Shown here piece by piece: positions 15,297-23,071 of a DNA stretch of 49,003 nucleotides. The notes beneath the pieces were generated by a model. It searched no databases. It had not been told where the DNA came from and saw only the letters and a list, made by a program, of their open reading frames with translations. Origin of the DNA: an uncultured Prevotellaceae bacterium (GTDB lineage: Bacteria; Bacteroidota; Bacteroidia; Bacteroidales; Muribaculaceae); NCBI GenBank assembly GCA_900318645.1, contig ONLH01000029.1, positions 1 to 49,003 on the forward strand, written 5' to 3'. The stretch's first letter is position 1, and each line of letters begins with the position of its first letter. The position numbers and the translations under genes are program-made.

Positions 15297-15316
15297 TTAT
15301 ATCGCACACGATATAA
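15297..15316. promoter_or_regulatory. Palindromic operator 2, same motif as operator 1
   Basis: TTATATCGCACACGATATAA has perfect 8-bp arms around CACA and shares TATATCGCA..CGATATA with operator 1. The two centres are 44 bp apart, close to four helical turns, so two dimers could bind the same face. Confidence 0.75.
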
Positions 15317-15475
15317 TAAAAACCACAACAGTGCCAACAAAAAACAATCGGCACCCGCTAATCCATCGTTTAGCAGCCACCGATCGTTAAACATTTATAC
15401 TACTCGATTCTTCTCTTGTTTTTTAACCGTCCAAACGGTCGAGAAGCAAAATACATTTAAGGATTAAATAGATTC

Positions 15476-16561
15476 TTATAATAGCTTCTCGTAGAGTGAC
15501 TGGATGTCAGCCTTCAGCTGGTCGAATCCATCAGTCTTTTCAAGCGTCTGTTCATTCATGTAAAGGCATTTGTTCACCTCTATCATGAGAGAATGGTATT
15601 CTATTGGTACCTCAAAAGTTTTGCATTTTGAGAATGGTGTGTTGATAGCAACTTTGTAGCCACAGGAATTGAAATGCTGCTTGATATTACCAATGACAAC
15701 TTTGTTCGGGCAAGTAGCATCGTCATTAAACCCGATGCAGATGTCAATATCAGGCGGATTGCTGCACAGCAGGTTGGGCTGGCTTGAGAAACTGTGGCAA
15801 TCTATCAGTAATGTGCCTTTTCCCAAATGGAGCAATTTCTTAGACATTGACGAATGGTGTTCCACATATAGCCTGAACGCTTCTTCCTTTTTGCTGAAAG
15901 ATCTGAGGGGGAATACATGCTCCGGAGAATTCCAAAGAAATCTGCTATAACAAAAACCAAGCCCTTTCTCTTCTAAAGGGTCATTTATCAATCTCTCCAC
16001 ATCGCAATACAAGCGGCAATATGGGAACACAACACTATAGATATGTTCAGTCACCTCTTCTGGGGAGAACAGTTCATTGGTGTAGTAATCTACAAGTAGT
16101 CCCTCATCACCATCTAGGTCGCAGAACGAGTGGTCGCTGCTCTCGGGGAATTGCGTTGAAGCATGGGGTATGTGAAGGACAATGTTTTTATAGTTCCTTC
16201 GGGTGTCAGTCTTTATCCTGAAAGTATTCCAAACGGCGTTCACAAATTGCTTGGAGTCACCAAAGATGCCATGTCTCTCGAAGATGCGTTCAATCGGTTG
16301 AATGAATTCTAAACTGGCCATTCCCCCAAGCCCTGGCACAGGTCGGAAATTGCAGACTTTTTTGAAAATGTCGATAAACAATGCGTCTGTAATCTCAAAG
16401 CCTAGTTCTTCTTCCAATTGAAATTTCAATGACCTTAAGGCGATGGCAGTCGGCGTGTTGCCAAGCGAAGCAATCTCTTCAAATCTTTTTAAGCCTTCTT
16501 TGCGGTCATACCTAAACCAGAATTCATGACCTTCCCATCTTGATTTTCTTTCTTGTTCCAT
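15476..16561 (-). CDS. N-formylglutamate amidohydrolase-like protein with extra N-terminal domain
   Basis: A 361-residue protein. The C-terminal 215 residues carry N-formylglutamate amidohydrolase signatures (IVLHIPHASTQFP, CDVERLINDP, LLIDCHSFSSQP and EYHSLMIEVNKCLYM), which hold the metal-binding His, Asp and Glu. The enzyme family hydrolyses an N-acyl amino acid amide using zinc. The N-terminal part of about 130 residues is not recognised and is mostly helical. It has a long leader (promoter at 16932) that contains a repeat element. The substrate of this version need not be N-formylglutamate, because no other histidine-degradation gene is nearby. Confidence 0.8.
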   Translation of the reverse strand: MEQERKSRWEGHEFWFRYDRKEGLKRFEEIASLGNTPTAIALRSLKFQLEEELGFEITDALFIDIFKKVCNFRPVPGLGGMASLEFIQPIERIFERHGIFGDSKQFVNAVWNTFRIKTDTRRNYKNIVLHIPHASTQFPESSDHSFCDLDGDEGLLVDYYTNELFSPEEVTEHIYSVVFPYCRLYCDVERLINDPLEEKGLGFCYSRFLWNSPEHVFPLRSFSKKEEAFRLYVEHHSSMSKKLLHLGKGTLLIDCHSFSSQPNLLCSNPPDIDICIGFNDDATCPNKVVIGNIKQHFNSCGYKVAINTPFSKCKTFEVPIEYHSLMIEVNKCLYMNEQTLEKTDGFDQLKADIQSLYEKLL

Positions 16562-16746
16562 TGTGGTGTTGTTATTAAATCGTTAAACAAATACGGTTTT
16601 GTCATCCTTTCGGGTGGATTTAACGACAAGCAACAACACTTGCTGAAGGAGAATGAAAAATCCCTATATGCCTTTGTCTCGACACATAAGGAAATCTAAC
16701 ATCTCTGAGCTATATGAGTTTTTGGCGTTAAGCCCACATCTGCTTT

Positions 16747-16872
16747 TCAGCTCGCCACCGTGGCTCTTCGAGATGCTCTATCCTCTGGAACTCGGTTGGC
16801 ACGCATTTCTGCGTTCTTGATGTAAATTTCCATAAATCGCTTACGCTCGACCATTTGCAAGCAAGCTTGCAT
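16747..16872 (-). other. Small open frame inside the repeat element
   Basis: A 41-codon frame (MQACLQMVERKRFMEIYIK... to ...RRATVAS) starts at 16872 and ends at 16747, entirely within the intergenic repeat. The composition is protein-like but Arg-rich and Met-rich. Peptides of this kind are typical of repeated elements copied around Bacteroidetes genomes, so coding is uncertain. It may simply reflect a fixed palindromic repeat. Confidence 0.3.
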
Positions 16873-16893
16873 GGTTCTCGCTCAATGCGATTT
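16834..16893. repeat. Long imperfect palindrome
   Basis: AAATCGC (16834-16840) and GCGATTT (16887-16893) frame an imperfect 60-bp hairpin. Its core, GCAAGCAAGCTTGC flanked by CCAT/ATGG, is nearly perfect. The rest of the 480-base gap (16562-17043) holds the leader of the downstream gene, no other gene, and a -7 box. Confidence 0.6.
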
Positions 16894-16931
16894 TCCGAAT
16901 GCTCAAATCATTGAGTTCTTCTATTCGTCTG

Positions 16932-16939
16932 CAAAGTTA
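16932..16939 (-). promoter_or_regulatory. -7 box upstream of the N-formylglutamate amidohydrolase-like gene
   Basis: TAACTTTG on the minus strand fits TAnnTTTG exactly. The start codon is 370 bases further on, so the transcript would carry a long leader containing the palindrome. No convincing -33 TTG was found at the usual distance. Confidence 0.5.
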
Positions 16940-17043
16940 CGAGTTTTATTTCATTTTGTCTATTATTCTCATGAATAATTCACGTCACATTTTTCTTCTA
17001 AATCTGGTGACGATTATTTTTTCCAGTCTGCGAGTTTCAATAG

Positions 17044-18192
17044 TTACGGTATTAGGCTTGGGCTATCCTTCTCAAAGTCATAATGTAGCATAACCATGTC
17101 GAACAAGATAGAATCTAATGCTTCGGTTGTGATACTGCTCACCTCGGGCCGGAATGAGTCAATCTTCTTATTAAAGTACTCATCCCAATGTCGAGCATAT
17201 TCCACCAAAGCATCATCAACAACCGTAATGTCGCATTCTTTCTCACCTTTTTTAATTAGTATCAGTTCCTCTATCTTGGACTTGATTGCCTCGTCTTCCA
17301 CGGTCGCATCCATAAGTTCTTTGAACGGTATTGGTGGAAGAGACATTTTTTGCTCAATCCACTTGCAAGCCAAAATACCTCGTAGATAATAAAGGAAACG
17401 TTTCATGGGATAACCTTCCTGTTGAAGGTATCGTTCATTGTGCTTATTATAGATATGATTATAATGATACATCAACTTGATGGGATTGAAGTAATTATCA
17501 GCCACACTATTAATCCGTTTGGCGAAATACTCATCCTGACGATAGACTATAGGTGAGTTGAGCCATTCAAGCACTGAAGGATTGCTCTTATAAAGCAACG
17601 ACAACGCTTTCCTCAAATCCCAACCAACCATGTCCAATCGATCATTATACACATATTCAATGGTATCTCGCTGTTCCTCGACCCTGAAGTACCATTCAGG
17701 CTTATGGATATAGATGAAACGCACATCCCAGTCACTATTTTTCGACTCGAATCCCCAAGCACGGCTACCAGACTCAACAGCAAACAAAATCTTTATATTG
17801 TTTTCTTGTTCAAGTTTCCTTAAATGCTCTGGAATTTCATATCTAGCGGTGTGACCCTCGACAAACAGAGGATTTCGTTCCTCACATATCCATCTATGTT
17901 TCGGAGCCCAGAACCTAAGGTCATGAATATATGCCTTGTCAAGAGAAACCCCGTTCTCAAATATCTCAAAGCACCCAGCAAGATACTCTTTTTCAAGTCC
18001 AAATTCTGATAGCAGAATGTAGGAAGCGGATTTCTGCACACTGATGTGGGTCACATGGTATGTCTTCCCGATTTCAAGTTCAGGGTATTCTCCTTTCAGC
18101 CATGAAATATTAGAACGACAAACAGCGGTAAGCGAATTTACCTCGTTATAATAGTCTTTAAGAAGCTTTTCTCTCATATTATTCATAACCAA
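17044..18192 (-). CDS. RlaP/YcgL-type nucleotidyltransferase with unknown N-terminal domain
   Basis: A 382-residue protein. From about residue 128 it matches the RlaP/YcgL nucleotidyltransferase family (PF10127): GSRAWGF (Gly142-Ser143), then DWD (Asp154 and Asp156), the usual GS-x10-DxD metal site of Pol-beta-type transferases, followed by VRFIYIHKPEWYF. The family has been linked by comparative genomics to RNA repair. The first 125 residues form an unrecognised region. The start at 18192 is used, though Met3 (18186) and Met6 (18177) are also plausible. Neighbouring genes point the same way: a DEDDh exonuclease and a HAD of the RNA-repair type. Confidence 0.85.
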   Translation of the reverse strand: MVMNNMREKLLKDYYNEVNSLTAVCRSNISWLKGEYPELEIGKTYHVTHISVQKSASYILLSEFGLEKEYLAGCFEIFENGVSLDKAYIHDLRFWAPKHRWICEERNPLFVEGHTARYEIPEHLRKLEQENNIKILFAVESGSRAWGFESKNSDWDVRFIYIHKPEWYFRVEEQRDTIEYVYNDRLDMVGWDLRKALSLLYKSNPSVLEWLNSPIVYRQDEYFAKRINSVADNYFNPIKLMYHYNHIYNKHNERYLQQEGYPMKRFLYYLRGILACKWIEQKMSLPPIPFKELMDATVEDEAIKSKIEELILIKKGEKECDITVVDDALVEYARHWDEYFNKKIDSFRPEVSSITTEALDSILFDMVMLHYDFEKDSPSLIP

Positions 18193-18239
18193 GAGTTTAG
18201 AAGTTCTTGATTTTTTGTCTTTACTTATAAAAGTGTATT

Positions 18240-20066
18240 CTAAATAATAACGTTAGTAATATCAATTATATCGTCGTCTAATAATTTGAAAAAACAATCT
18301 TTTGTGGCCTTAACATCAGCAAAAGAATCATGTGCATTTTCAAAATTGCGATTGAATAATTTGAAATAAAGCTCTTGAAGTCCTGGATACCTGTATTTAT
18401 TGCGAAAACTTACAATCTTGCAATAATCTACAGTGTTCTTCATTGTACAATATGAAGGGATATTCTTTAAAATATTAGATCTCCCTAACCTCATGAGTTC
18501 TGCAATTATCACATTTTTATCAAAGTCGACATTATGTCCAATGATTAGATCAGCGTGATTAACAGCGTCCTTAAATAAACTAAGTATATATAATAAATCA
18601 TAACCTTTTTCAGTTGCAGATTCATTAGTGATACCATGAATTTTAGTAGCATCTTCTGGTATCCGAAAACCATTAGGCTTAATAACGTAGTCTCCTTCTG
18701 ATTTGATGTTACCACTAAAGTCAGTTAAAACCCAACTGAGCTGAACAATTCTTGGCCAATTATCAACATTATTGATAGTCACGAACTGATCAACAGCAAG
18801 TCCTGTCGTCTCAGTATCAATGAATAATATATTTTTCGATATTGGCAACTGATAACCCAAGTTGCTTTCAATTAGATTAATGTGACTTTTGATGTTATCT
18901 ATATCAAGTCTTCTGCATAAGTTAAATATAGTCTTTTTTTCTGCTTTGTATAAACCGACACTATACAAACTAATTAAATTAAATGCACTCGATTGAGTAT
19001 TTGATTTCTTTAATAGTCTTATGGCTTGTATGGAATTACGTTCAACGCCTTTACCCATTAAATACCTGATGGCAAGCGAATTTAAGGCCTCACCTTCATT
19101 TACGGATTCAAGCCAAGGAATGGGATCATTCTCACAATAGATAGAAGGGCGACCATCGCATTCAAGAAAAAGATGAATCTTTTTTGTTTCGGTTAATTCA
19201 AAATCACGATGCGGCTCTTTTGTGTTATATGATGAGAATTGCCGGCGACTACAATATTTCGAAAACAACCTATCGAGATTAAGAATATTGAGTTTATATG
19301 GTTCAGATTTTGGAATCTTTTGCCCTCTAAAATGTGGTGATTTCTCTGGATCATTTGAGGTGGGCAGAGCAACACAATCAGCAAAATGCAAAATAATCTT
19401 CTTTGATTCCAAACCAGCATCACGCAAATCGATATTCTCCTCAGGACCATATATTTCAATACTATCGTATTCAGAATGTTCTTTATGTAAATTATAAAAT
19501 TTCAGAATTTCCTCACTTCTGAATAGAAGAACAAAATTGCTGCTACAATTGTTATTCAAGATAACCCATTCATAGTCAGATGGAAGGTCAAGCGTCGTAA
19601 GCAAATCGCTTATAGCAACTGTGATTCCATCAAATTCTAATGCGATGTAATCTTTATTGCCAAGGGCAACGCCAACGCCAATTCCACTATATTTATTCCA
19701 ATTATACTCAATAATAGCTTCAATAGAGTCAAGTTGATTGACCGTTTGCATCAAAGAATTAACTGAATTTAGTGGTACTCCGAGCATATTATATACTGAT
19801 GAATAGAATACCAATTCATTTATGCGAAATCTTGATTGAAAAAACTTTTTTAATCTATCAAGGATTTCAAAAATCTTTTGTTCAGAATCGACCTCATACG
19901 AATCAAAAAGCGACTCAAGATCTTTTTTTAAATTATCTTCTGCCAATTCATTTCCAACAAAGTCTAAAACGTTATGCCTCCACGCATAATACATGTCAAC
20001 ATCGTCATCTTGTTTATAATCATTTCCTAGCTCAATGAGCTCATCGATACGTTCAATAATATCCAT
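18240..20066 (-). CDS. DEDDh exonuclease with a novel N-terminal region
   Basis: A 608-residue protein in which the C-terminal quarter is a DnaQ-like DEDDh 3'-5' exonuclease: DTETTG at 417-422 (Asp417, Glu419), GHNVDFDKN for the second Asp, and AHDSFADVKAT for the His and last Asp. Residues of about 322-375 look like two Sel1-type repeats (ALNSLAIRYLMGKGVERN). Residues of about 120-255 resemble an archaeo-eukaryotic primase-polymerase fold, but the metal-binding Asp-x-Asp is altered (IALEFDG), so that part is probably inactive. The ATG at 20066 is chosen over an upstream one at 20105. The gene is strikingly A/T-rich beside its neighbours. Confidence 0.75.
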   Translation of the reverse strand: MDIIERIDELIELGNDYKQDDDVDMYYAWRHNVLDFVGNELAEDNLKKDLESLFDSYEVDSEQKIFEILDRLKKFFQSRFRINELVFYSSVYNMLGVPLNSVNSLMQTVNQLDSIEAIIEYNWNKYSGIGVGVALGNKDYIALEFDGITVAISDLLTTLDLPSDYEWVILNNNCSSNFVLLFRSEEILKFYNLHKEHSEYDSIEIYGPEENIDLRDAGLESKKIILHFADCVALPTSNDPEKSPHFRGQKIPKSEPYKLNILNLDRLFSKYCSRRQFSSYNTKEPHRDFELTETKKIHLFLECDGRPSIYCENDPIPWLESVNEGEALNSLAIRYLMGKGVERNSIQAIRLLKKSNTQSSAFNLISLYSVGLYKAEKKTIFNLCRRLDIDNIKSHINLIESNLGYQLPISKNILFIDTETTGLAVDQFVTINNVDNWPRIVQLSWVLTDFSGNIKSEGDYVIKPNGFRIPEDATKIHGITNESATEKGYDLLYILSLFKDAVNHADLIIGHNVDFDKNVIIAELMRLGRSNILKNIPSYCTMKNTVDYCKIVSFRNKYRYPGLQELYFKLFNRNFENAHDSFADVKATKDCFFKLLDDDIIDITNVII

Positions 20067-20124
20067 AAAGTAAAAAGTATTTTGTGCTGTTTTATTATGA
20101 TGCAAAATTACTGGTTTTAAATCA

Positions 20125-20646
20125 TTAAAGCAAATCTTCTAATCCTTTTAGTATGTAAATGATTCTCTTTGCATCTTCTTCAGTAATGCCAACTCTTGGG
20201 TCAGTTTGGACGAAATGAGACTCCTGTTCGGGTAGTATGTCAGGCACGTCGTCAAGGATGGCGTAGTGGGTCACTTCGCTTCCTTTATTGTTGAGCCATT
20301 CCTTGATTTCGCTGCCTTTTACAGCTGGAATATCCATATAGTTGAGATCAATGCTCAACAGCATCTCGTCGCTCTCTGTGTTAGGAGTTATGTCAATAAC
20401 TTTGCCAGGCAGACCCCTTCGGATCCACATCCGTTGCATGGCATCGAGTCCCCAAAGTTTCCATGACGAGGAAATCACGATGTCGGCACCAGTTTCCTCC
20501 AAGATTCTCTTTAGGTTGGTGACAGCTTCAGGGTCGAAGGCATAGCCGAACCCGTCAACTGGGGAAATTTCTTCGTTGACGCAGCGGTCGTGCTGCCGTT
20601 CAGTATTCAACACACCGTCAATATCCAAGAATAAGATTTTCTTCAT
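20125..20646 (-). CDS. HAD-fold phosphatase of the RNA-repair type
   Basis: A 173-residue protein starting MKKILFLDIDGVLNTE, a HAD motif I with Asp7 and Asp9. It has SSSWK as motif II and YAILDDVPD as the final acidic motif. The pattern closely resembles the HAD domain of Swiss Army Knife RNA repair proteins (PF18143), which remove 2'/3' or 5' phosphates at damaged RNA ends. It lies 58 bases upstream of the exonuclease gene and 98 bases downstream of the next gene's stop, all on one strand, which supports a joint role. It has no fused kinase or ligase. Confidence 0.75.
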   Translation of the reverse strand: MKKILFLDIDGVLNTERQHDRCVNEEISPVDGFGYAFDPEAVTNLKRILEETGADIVISSSWKLWGLDAMQRMWIRRGLPGKVIDITPNTESDEMLLSIDLNYMDIPAVKGSEIKEWLNNKGSEVTHYAILDDVPDILPEQESHFVQTDPRVGITEEDAKRIIYILKGLEDLL

Positions 20647-20670
20647 TGAGCCAAATGCTTTAAGTTATAC

Positions 20671-21243
20671 TTATTTGAGTAGTTCGGAGTCATGCAGGTC
20701 ACTTGGGGCTACCACCAGCTGATTTTTGTCGATGCCGCGTTTGGTGAGGACTTTATCCAGCCCACTGATGACATAGTCGCTGACGGGGCGAGGCTTGCAG
20801 AGTTCCACGCCGAGTTGCCGCTTGTAGATGTCATAGACAAGTTCCGAGCAATACCACTTGCCGTTATTGAACTTGAACGCAAGGTCGTAGGGTTTGCCCA
20901 GGTATTTGGAGTACTTGATTTTGATGGGCTCCTCGGTGTAGCGTTTCACGCTGACACGTTTACCTCGGCCTCTCTCCATCCATTGCTGATAAGGAGTAAG
21001 ACTTACTGTGGAAATAGCCTCAAGGACGTACAGACCATCGGGTTTCTCGATGATGATGCCACAATGGGACCACTGTGACTTGGTAGCCAGAATGATATAT
21101 TTCGACTGTGGTGACTTGGACGTCTGGAAGACGATATCACCTTCCTTCAACGCACTGGCAACTGGAGCAGGCTGATGTTTGAACGACTGAACGCCCACTA
21201 ACACCAATAGCAGTAGAGATGTAAATTCAATGATCCTTTTCAT
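20671..21243 (-). CDS. YiiX-like exported papain-fold cysteine hydrolase
   Basis: A 190-residue protein with an uncleaved-or-cleavable signal (about 1-28) and the permuted NlpC/P60-like motifs of the YiiX/YebB family: SHCGIII (His60), EAIS, and KWYCSELVYD with catalytic Cys132. The family hydrolyses amide or thioester bonds in the envelope. It sits at the end of the run of small membrane proteins (21280-22241) and just upstream of the HAD gene, so it may belong to the same transcript. The substrate is unknown. Confidence 0.8.
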   Translation of the reverse strand: MKRIIEFTSLLLLVLVGVQSFKHQPAPVASALKEGDIVFQTSKSPQSKYIILATKSQWSHCGIIIEKPDGLYVLEAISTVSLTPYQQWMERGRGKRVSVKRYTEEPIKIKYSKYLGKPYDLAFKFNNGKWYCSELVYDIYKRQLGVELCKPRPVSDYVISGLDKVLTKRGIDKNQLVVAPSDLHDSELLK

Positions 21244-21279
21244 GATGATTGTTTGGGGAAAGGGAATAAGGGTAAAAGA

Positions 21280-21525
21280 TCATACCACAGGCGATTGATT
21301 TTCATCTTGCCGGGAACGGCGTTTCTTATGATAACATTCAATGATATACTCAGCTAGCCAGACAAATCCAGATATTAATGTTATAAGCACTGAAACTAAT
21401 CCAATCATGTAGGCGATCAATATAGATGGGCAGCAGCCATACGAGCTATCATCTATCAGTAGAAGCATCAGGCAAAATAGGCTTATCATCAGAGACACAA
21501 CAAATGGATTTTTAGCTGTACTCAT
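21280..21525 (-). CDS. Small membrane protein with two helices
   Basis: An 81-residue protein with hydrophobic segments at about 8-25 and 35-62 and a highly basic tail (YHKKRRSRQDENQ). No family was recognised. It starts 3 bases after the stop of the 177-residue membrane protein, within a tight minus-strand run, and so is presumably co-translated with it. Confidence 0.6.
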   Translation of the reverse strand: MSTAKNPFVVSLMISLFCLMLLLIDDSSYGCCPSILIAYMIGLVSVLITLISGFVWLAEYIIECYHKKRRSRQDENQSPVV

Positions 21526-21528
21526 TTA

Positions 21529-22062
21529 TTAGGTCGTTATATATTTCTTGGATAGCCACAAGCGATTAAGAATCCACTTGCGGGGGATGGTAATTTCAAA
21601 CCAGATCCACATTACGAGGGCAATAGCTAGGAACAAGTAGCAATAGACCCATAGATTGACTTCTGCATAGGTCATACCGAGCTCGTTAGCCATTATCTTC
21701 AGGTCTTGGGCACAAGCAATGAATTTGTCATGAACAGTATCAAGCATGATAATAGTTCCTGAATCATGCCCCGAAATCCGATAGCTGTAGAACTGATAGA
21801 AGAGTTTTGCAAAGATGCTGAAGACTATGGTCGCCCCAGTGGAAAGCGCCAGGTTGATGGTATTCCACAAGGTTAGCTTCTTTATCCAGTTATACAGAGC
21901 AACCAGTGCAATTACCGTTGGCATCGCAACACAGAGTGCCGGCCATACGTAGATGCAGATATACACGCTGGTTTCCTCGTAGGTAAAGCCGAAAATCAAG
22001 CCGAACAGATAGAGCATTACACAAAGGAATCCGAAAATGAGATATGAGAAAGTGGTCATCAT
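21529..22062 (-). CDS. Membrane protein with about four helices
   Basis: A 177-residue integral membrane protein with hydrophobic segments at about 5-28, 34-58, 66-88 and 138-155, and a hydrophilic loop (about 90-130) before the last helix. No family or motif was recognised. Its ATG overlaps the stop of the upstream 60-residue gene (ATGA at 22059-22062). With the neighbouring small membrane proteins it may form a small membrane complex expressed with the archaemetzincin-like lipoprotein upstream. Confidence 0.65.
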   Translation of the reverse strand: MMTTFSYLIFGFLCVMLYLFGLIFGFTYEETSVYICIYVWPALCVAMPTVIALVALYNWIKKLTLWNTINLALSTGATIVFSIFAKLFYQFYSYRISGHDSGTIIMLDTVHDKFIACAQDLKIMANELGMTYAEVNLWVYCYLFLAIALVMWIWFEITIPRKWILNRLWLSKKYITT

Positions 22063-22241
22063 TTTTTTAGAGCTTTAATTGTGAGTGATACGATCCAGCG
22101 GATGGCTGAGATGAAAAGAACCAAAATAATAGCATAAAAGCTTAGAGTGAATGCGACGAGTTCAATGTCATCGTCAAGGTGAAACGTGGCATGTTCGGCC
22201 ATCGTTATCATTGATTGTGCGACTTCAAATAATGTTTCCAT
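22059..22241 (-). CDS. Short single-helix membrane protein
   Basis: A 60-residue protein with one strong hydrophobic segment (about 26-54) after a charged N-terminus and a short Lys-rich end. It overlaps the next gene by four bases, so it is translated with it. It starts 54 bases after the stop of the archaemetzincin-like lipoprotein, close enough for one transcript. No family was recognised. Confidence 0.55.
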   Translation of the reverse strand: METLFEVAQSMITMAEHATFHLDDDIELVAFTLSFYAIILVLFISAIRWIVSLTIKALKK

Positions 22242-22295
22242 TGTTGTTGTTTTTTTTAGTTTGTAATTTCTAAGTGCAGCATAGCGACATGGGTG

Positions 22296-22964
22296 TTAGT
22301 TTGGGATTTGGCGAGAGCAGGTTTCGCAGAAGTGGCGCTGTGGCATGAGGTTAGGTTTGCCATTGGCATCCACCATGAAGCAACTGCTGTCGTTGTTGGG
22401 ACAGTGGGGAAGTCCCAGGAAGCCATGACCGAACTCATGCAGGACAACCTTCCAGAACTGTGATTTGTCCTTCACCCTGAAAGTGGAAATCACACAGTTA
22501 GATTTTTTGAGATAGGATAGTCCCAAGATACCCCAATCACTATACCCGTGAATCGATGTTGAGATGTCCTCATTGGTCAGCCCGATGACAACGTCACCAG
22601 GCTGCTTGATCATGCCTTGCTGCTGATCGAGGATTTTGCTGGCACGATAGCGAGTCTTAGCGTCGTTCATCAGTTCTACAGTCAGTGTCTTGTTTGGAAG
22701 GACTTTGACCTGGGTCACAGCAAGCCCCTTCATGTGCTCGTTTAGAGCACCTTCCAGTTGCTTAGACGCCTCCAATGCCTTGGCTTGTGAAAAGTCATTA
22801 TAAGGCTGAATAATTATCGTGCAATGCGGGCAAGTGCATTCTGCCACCTCTGTACTGTCCGATATGAGTTTGACATTTTTTATTCGTTTAGCATTGTTGC
22901 TGCAACTCCAGGTAGCACAGCCAATCAACAGAGCGAATGATAGTATAATCAGATGTTTGTACAT
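22296..22964 (-). CDS. Archaemetzincin-like zinc protease lipoprotein
   Basis: A 222-residue protein with a lipobox (FALLIGC, Cys16) and the active-site signature VLHEFGHGFLGLPHC: HExxHxxGxxHC with three zinc His and the trailing Cys. It then has SSCFM, and further on FCETC. These make the four-Cys set of archaemetzincins (family M54), but here the first two spacings differ slightly (6 residues between HC and the next Cys, and about 15 before CxxC). An outer-membrane or periplasmic protease is expected. It has its own ECF-type promoter at 23001-23030 and precedes the membrane-protein run at 22241-21280. Confidence 0.8.
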   Translation of the reverse strand: MYKHLIILSFALLIGCATWSCSNNAKRIKNVKLISDSTEVAECTCPHCTIIIQPYNDFSQAKALEASKQLEGALNEHMKGLAVTQVKVLPNKTLTVELMNDAKTRYRASKILDQQQGMIKQPGDVVIGLTNEDISTSIHGYSDWGILGLSYLKKSNCVISTFRVKDKSQFWKVVLHEFGHGFLGLPHCPNNDSSCFMVDANGKPNLMPQRHFCETCSRQIPN

Positions 22965-23000
22965 AATTTAAGTTGATGGTTTAGTTTTGTCATTTTATTC

Positions 23001-23030
23001 TTTATGTCAGTCAAGGGAAAAAGGTAAACA
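23001..23030 (-). promoter_or_regulatory. ECF-type promoter motif, site 1
   Basis: On the minus strand: TGTTTACCTTTT, an 11-base spacer ending in G, then ACATAAA. The same 30-base layout occurs at 23536-23565 and 25109-25138. It lies 36 bases upstream of the archaemetzincin-like gene. Confidence 0.7.
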
Positions 23031-23071
23031 GATGTAACTGCCTTTTTCTTGGGAAAGAGTATAAATCGGTT

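Noticed and set aside
15317-15475. Possible riboswitch or tRNA in the gap next to gpx
   Set aside because: There is a short ACCGT/ACGGT hairpin but no cloverleaf or known riboswitch core.
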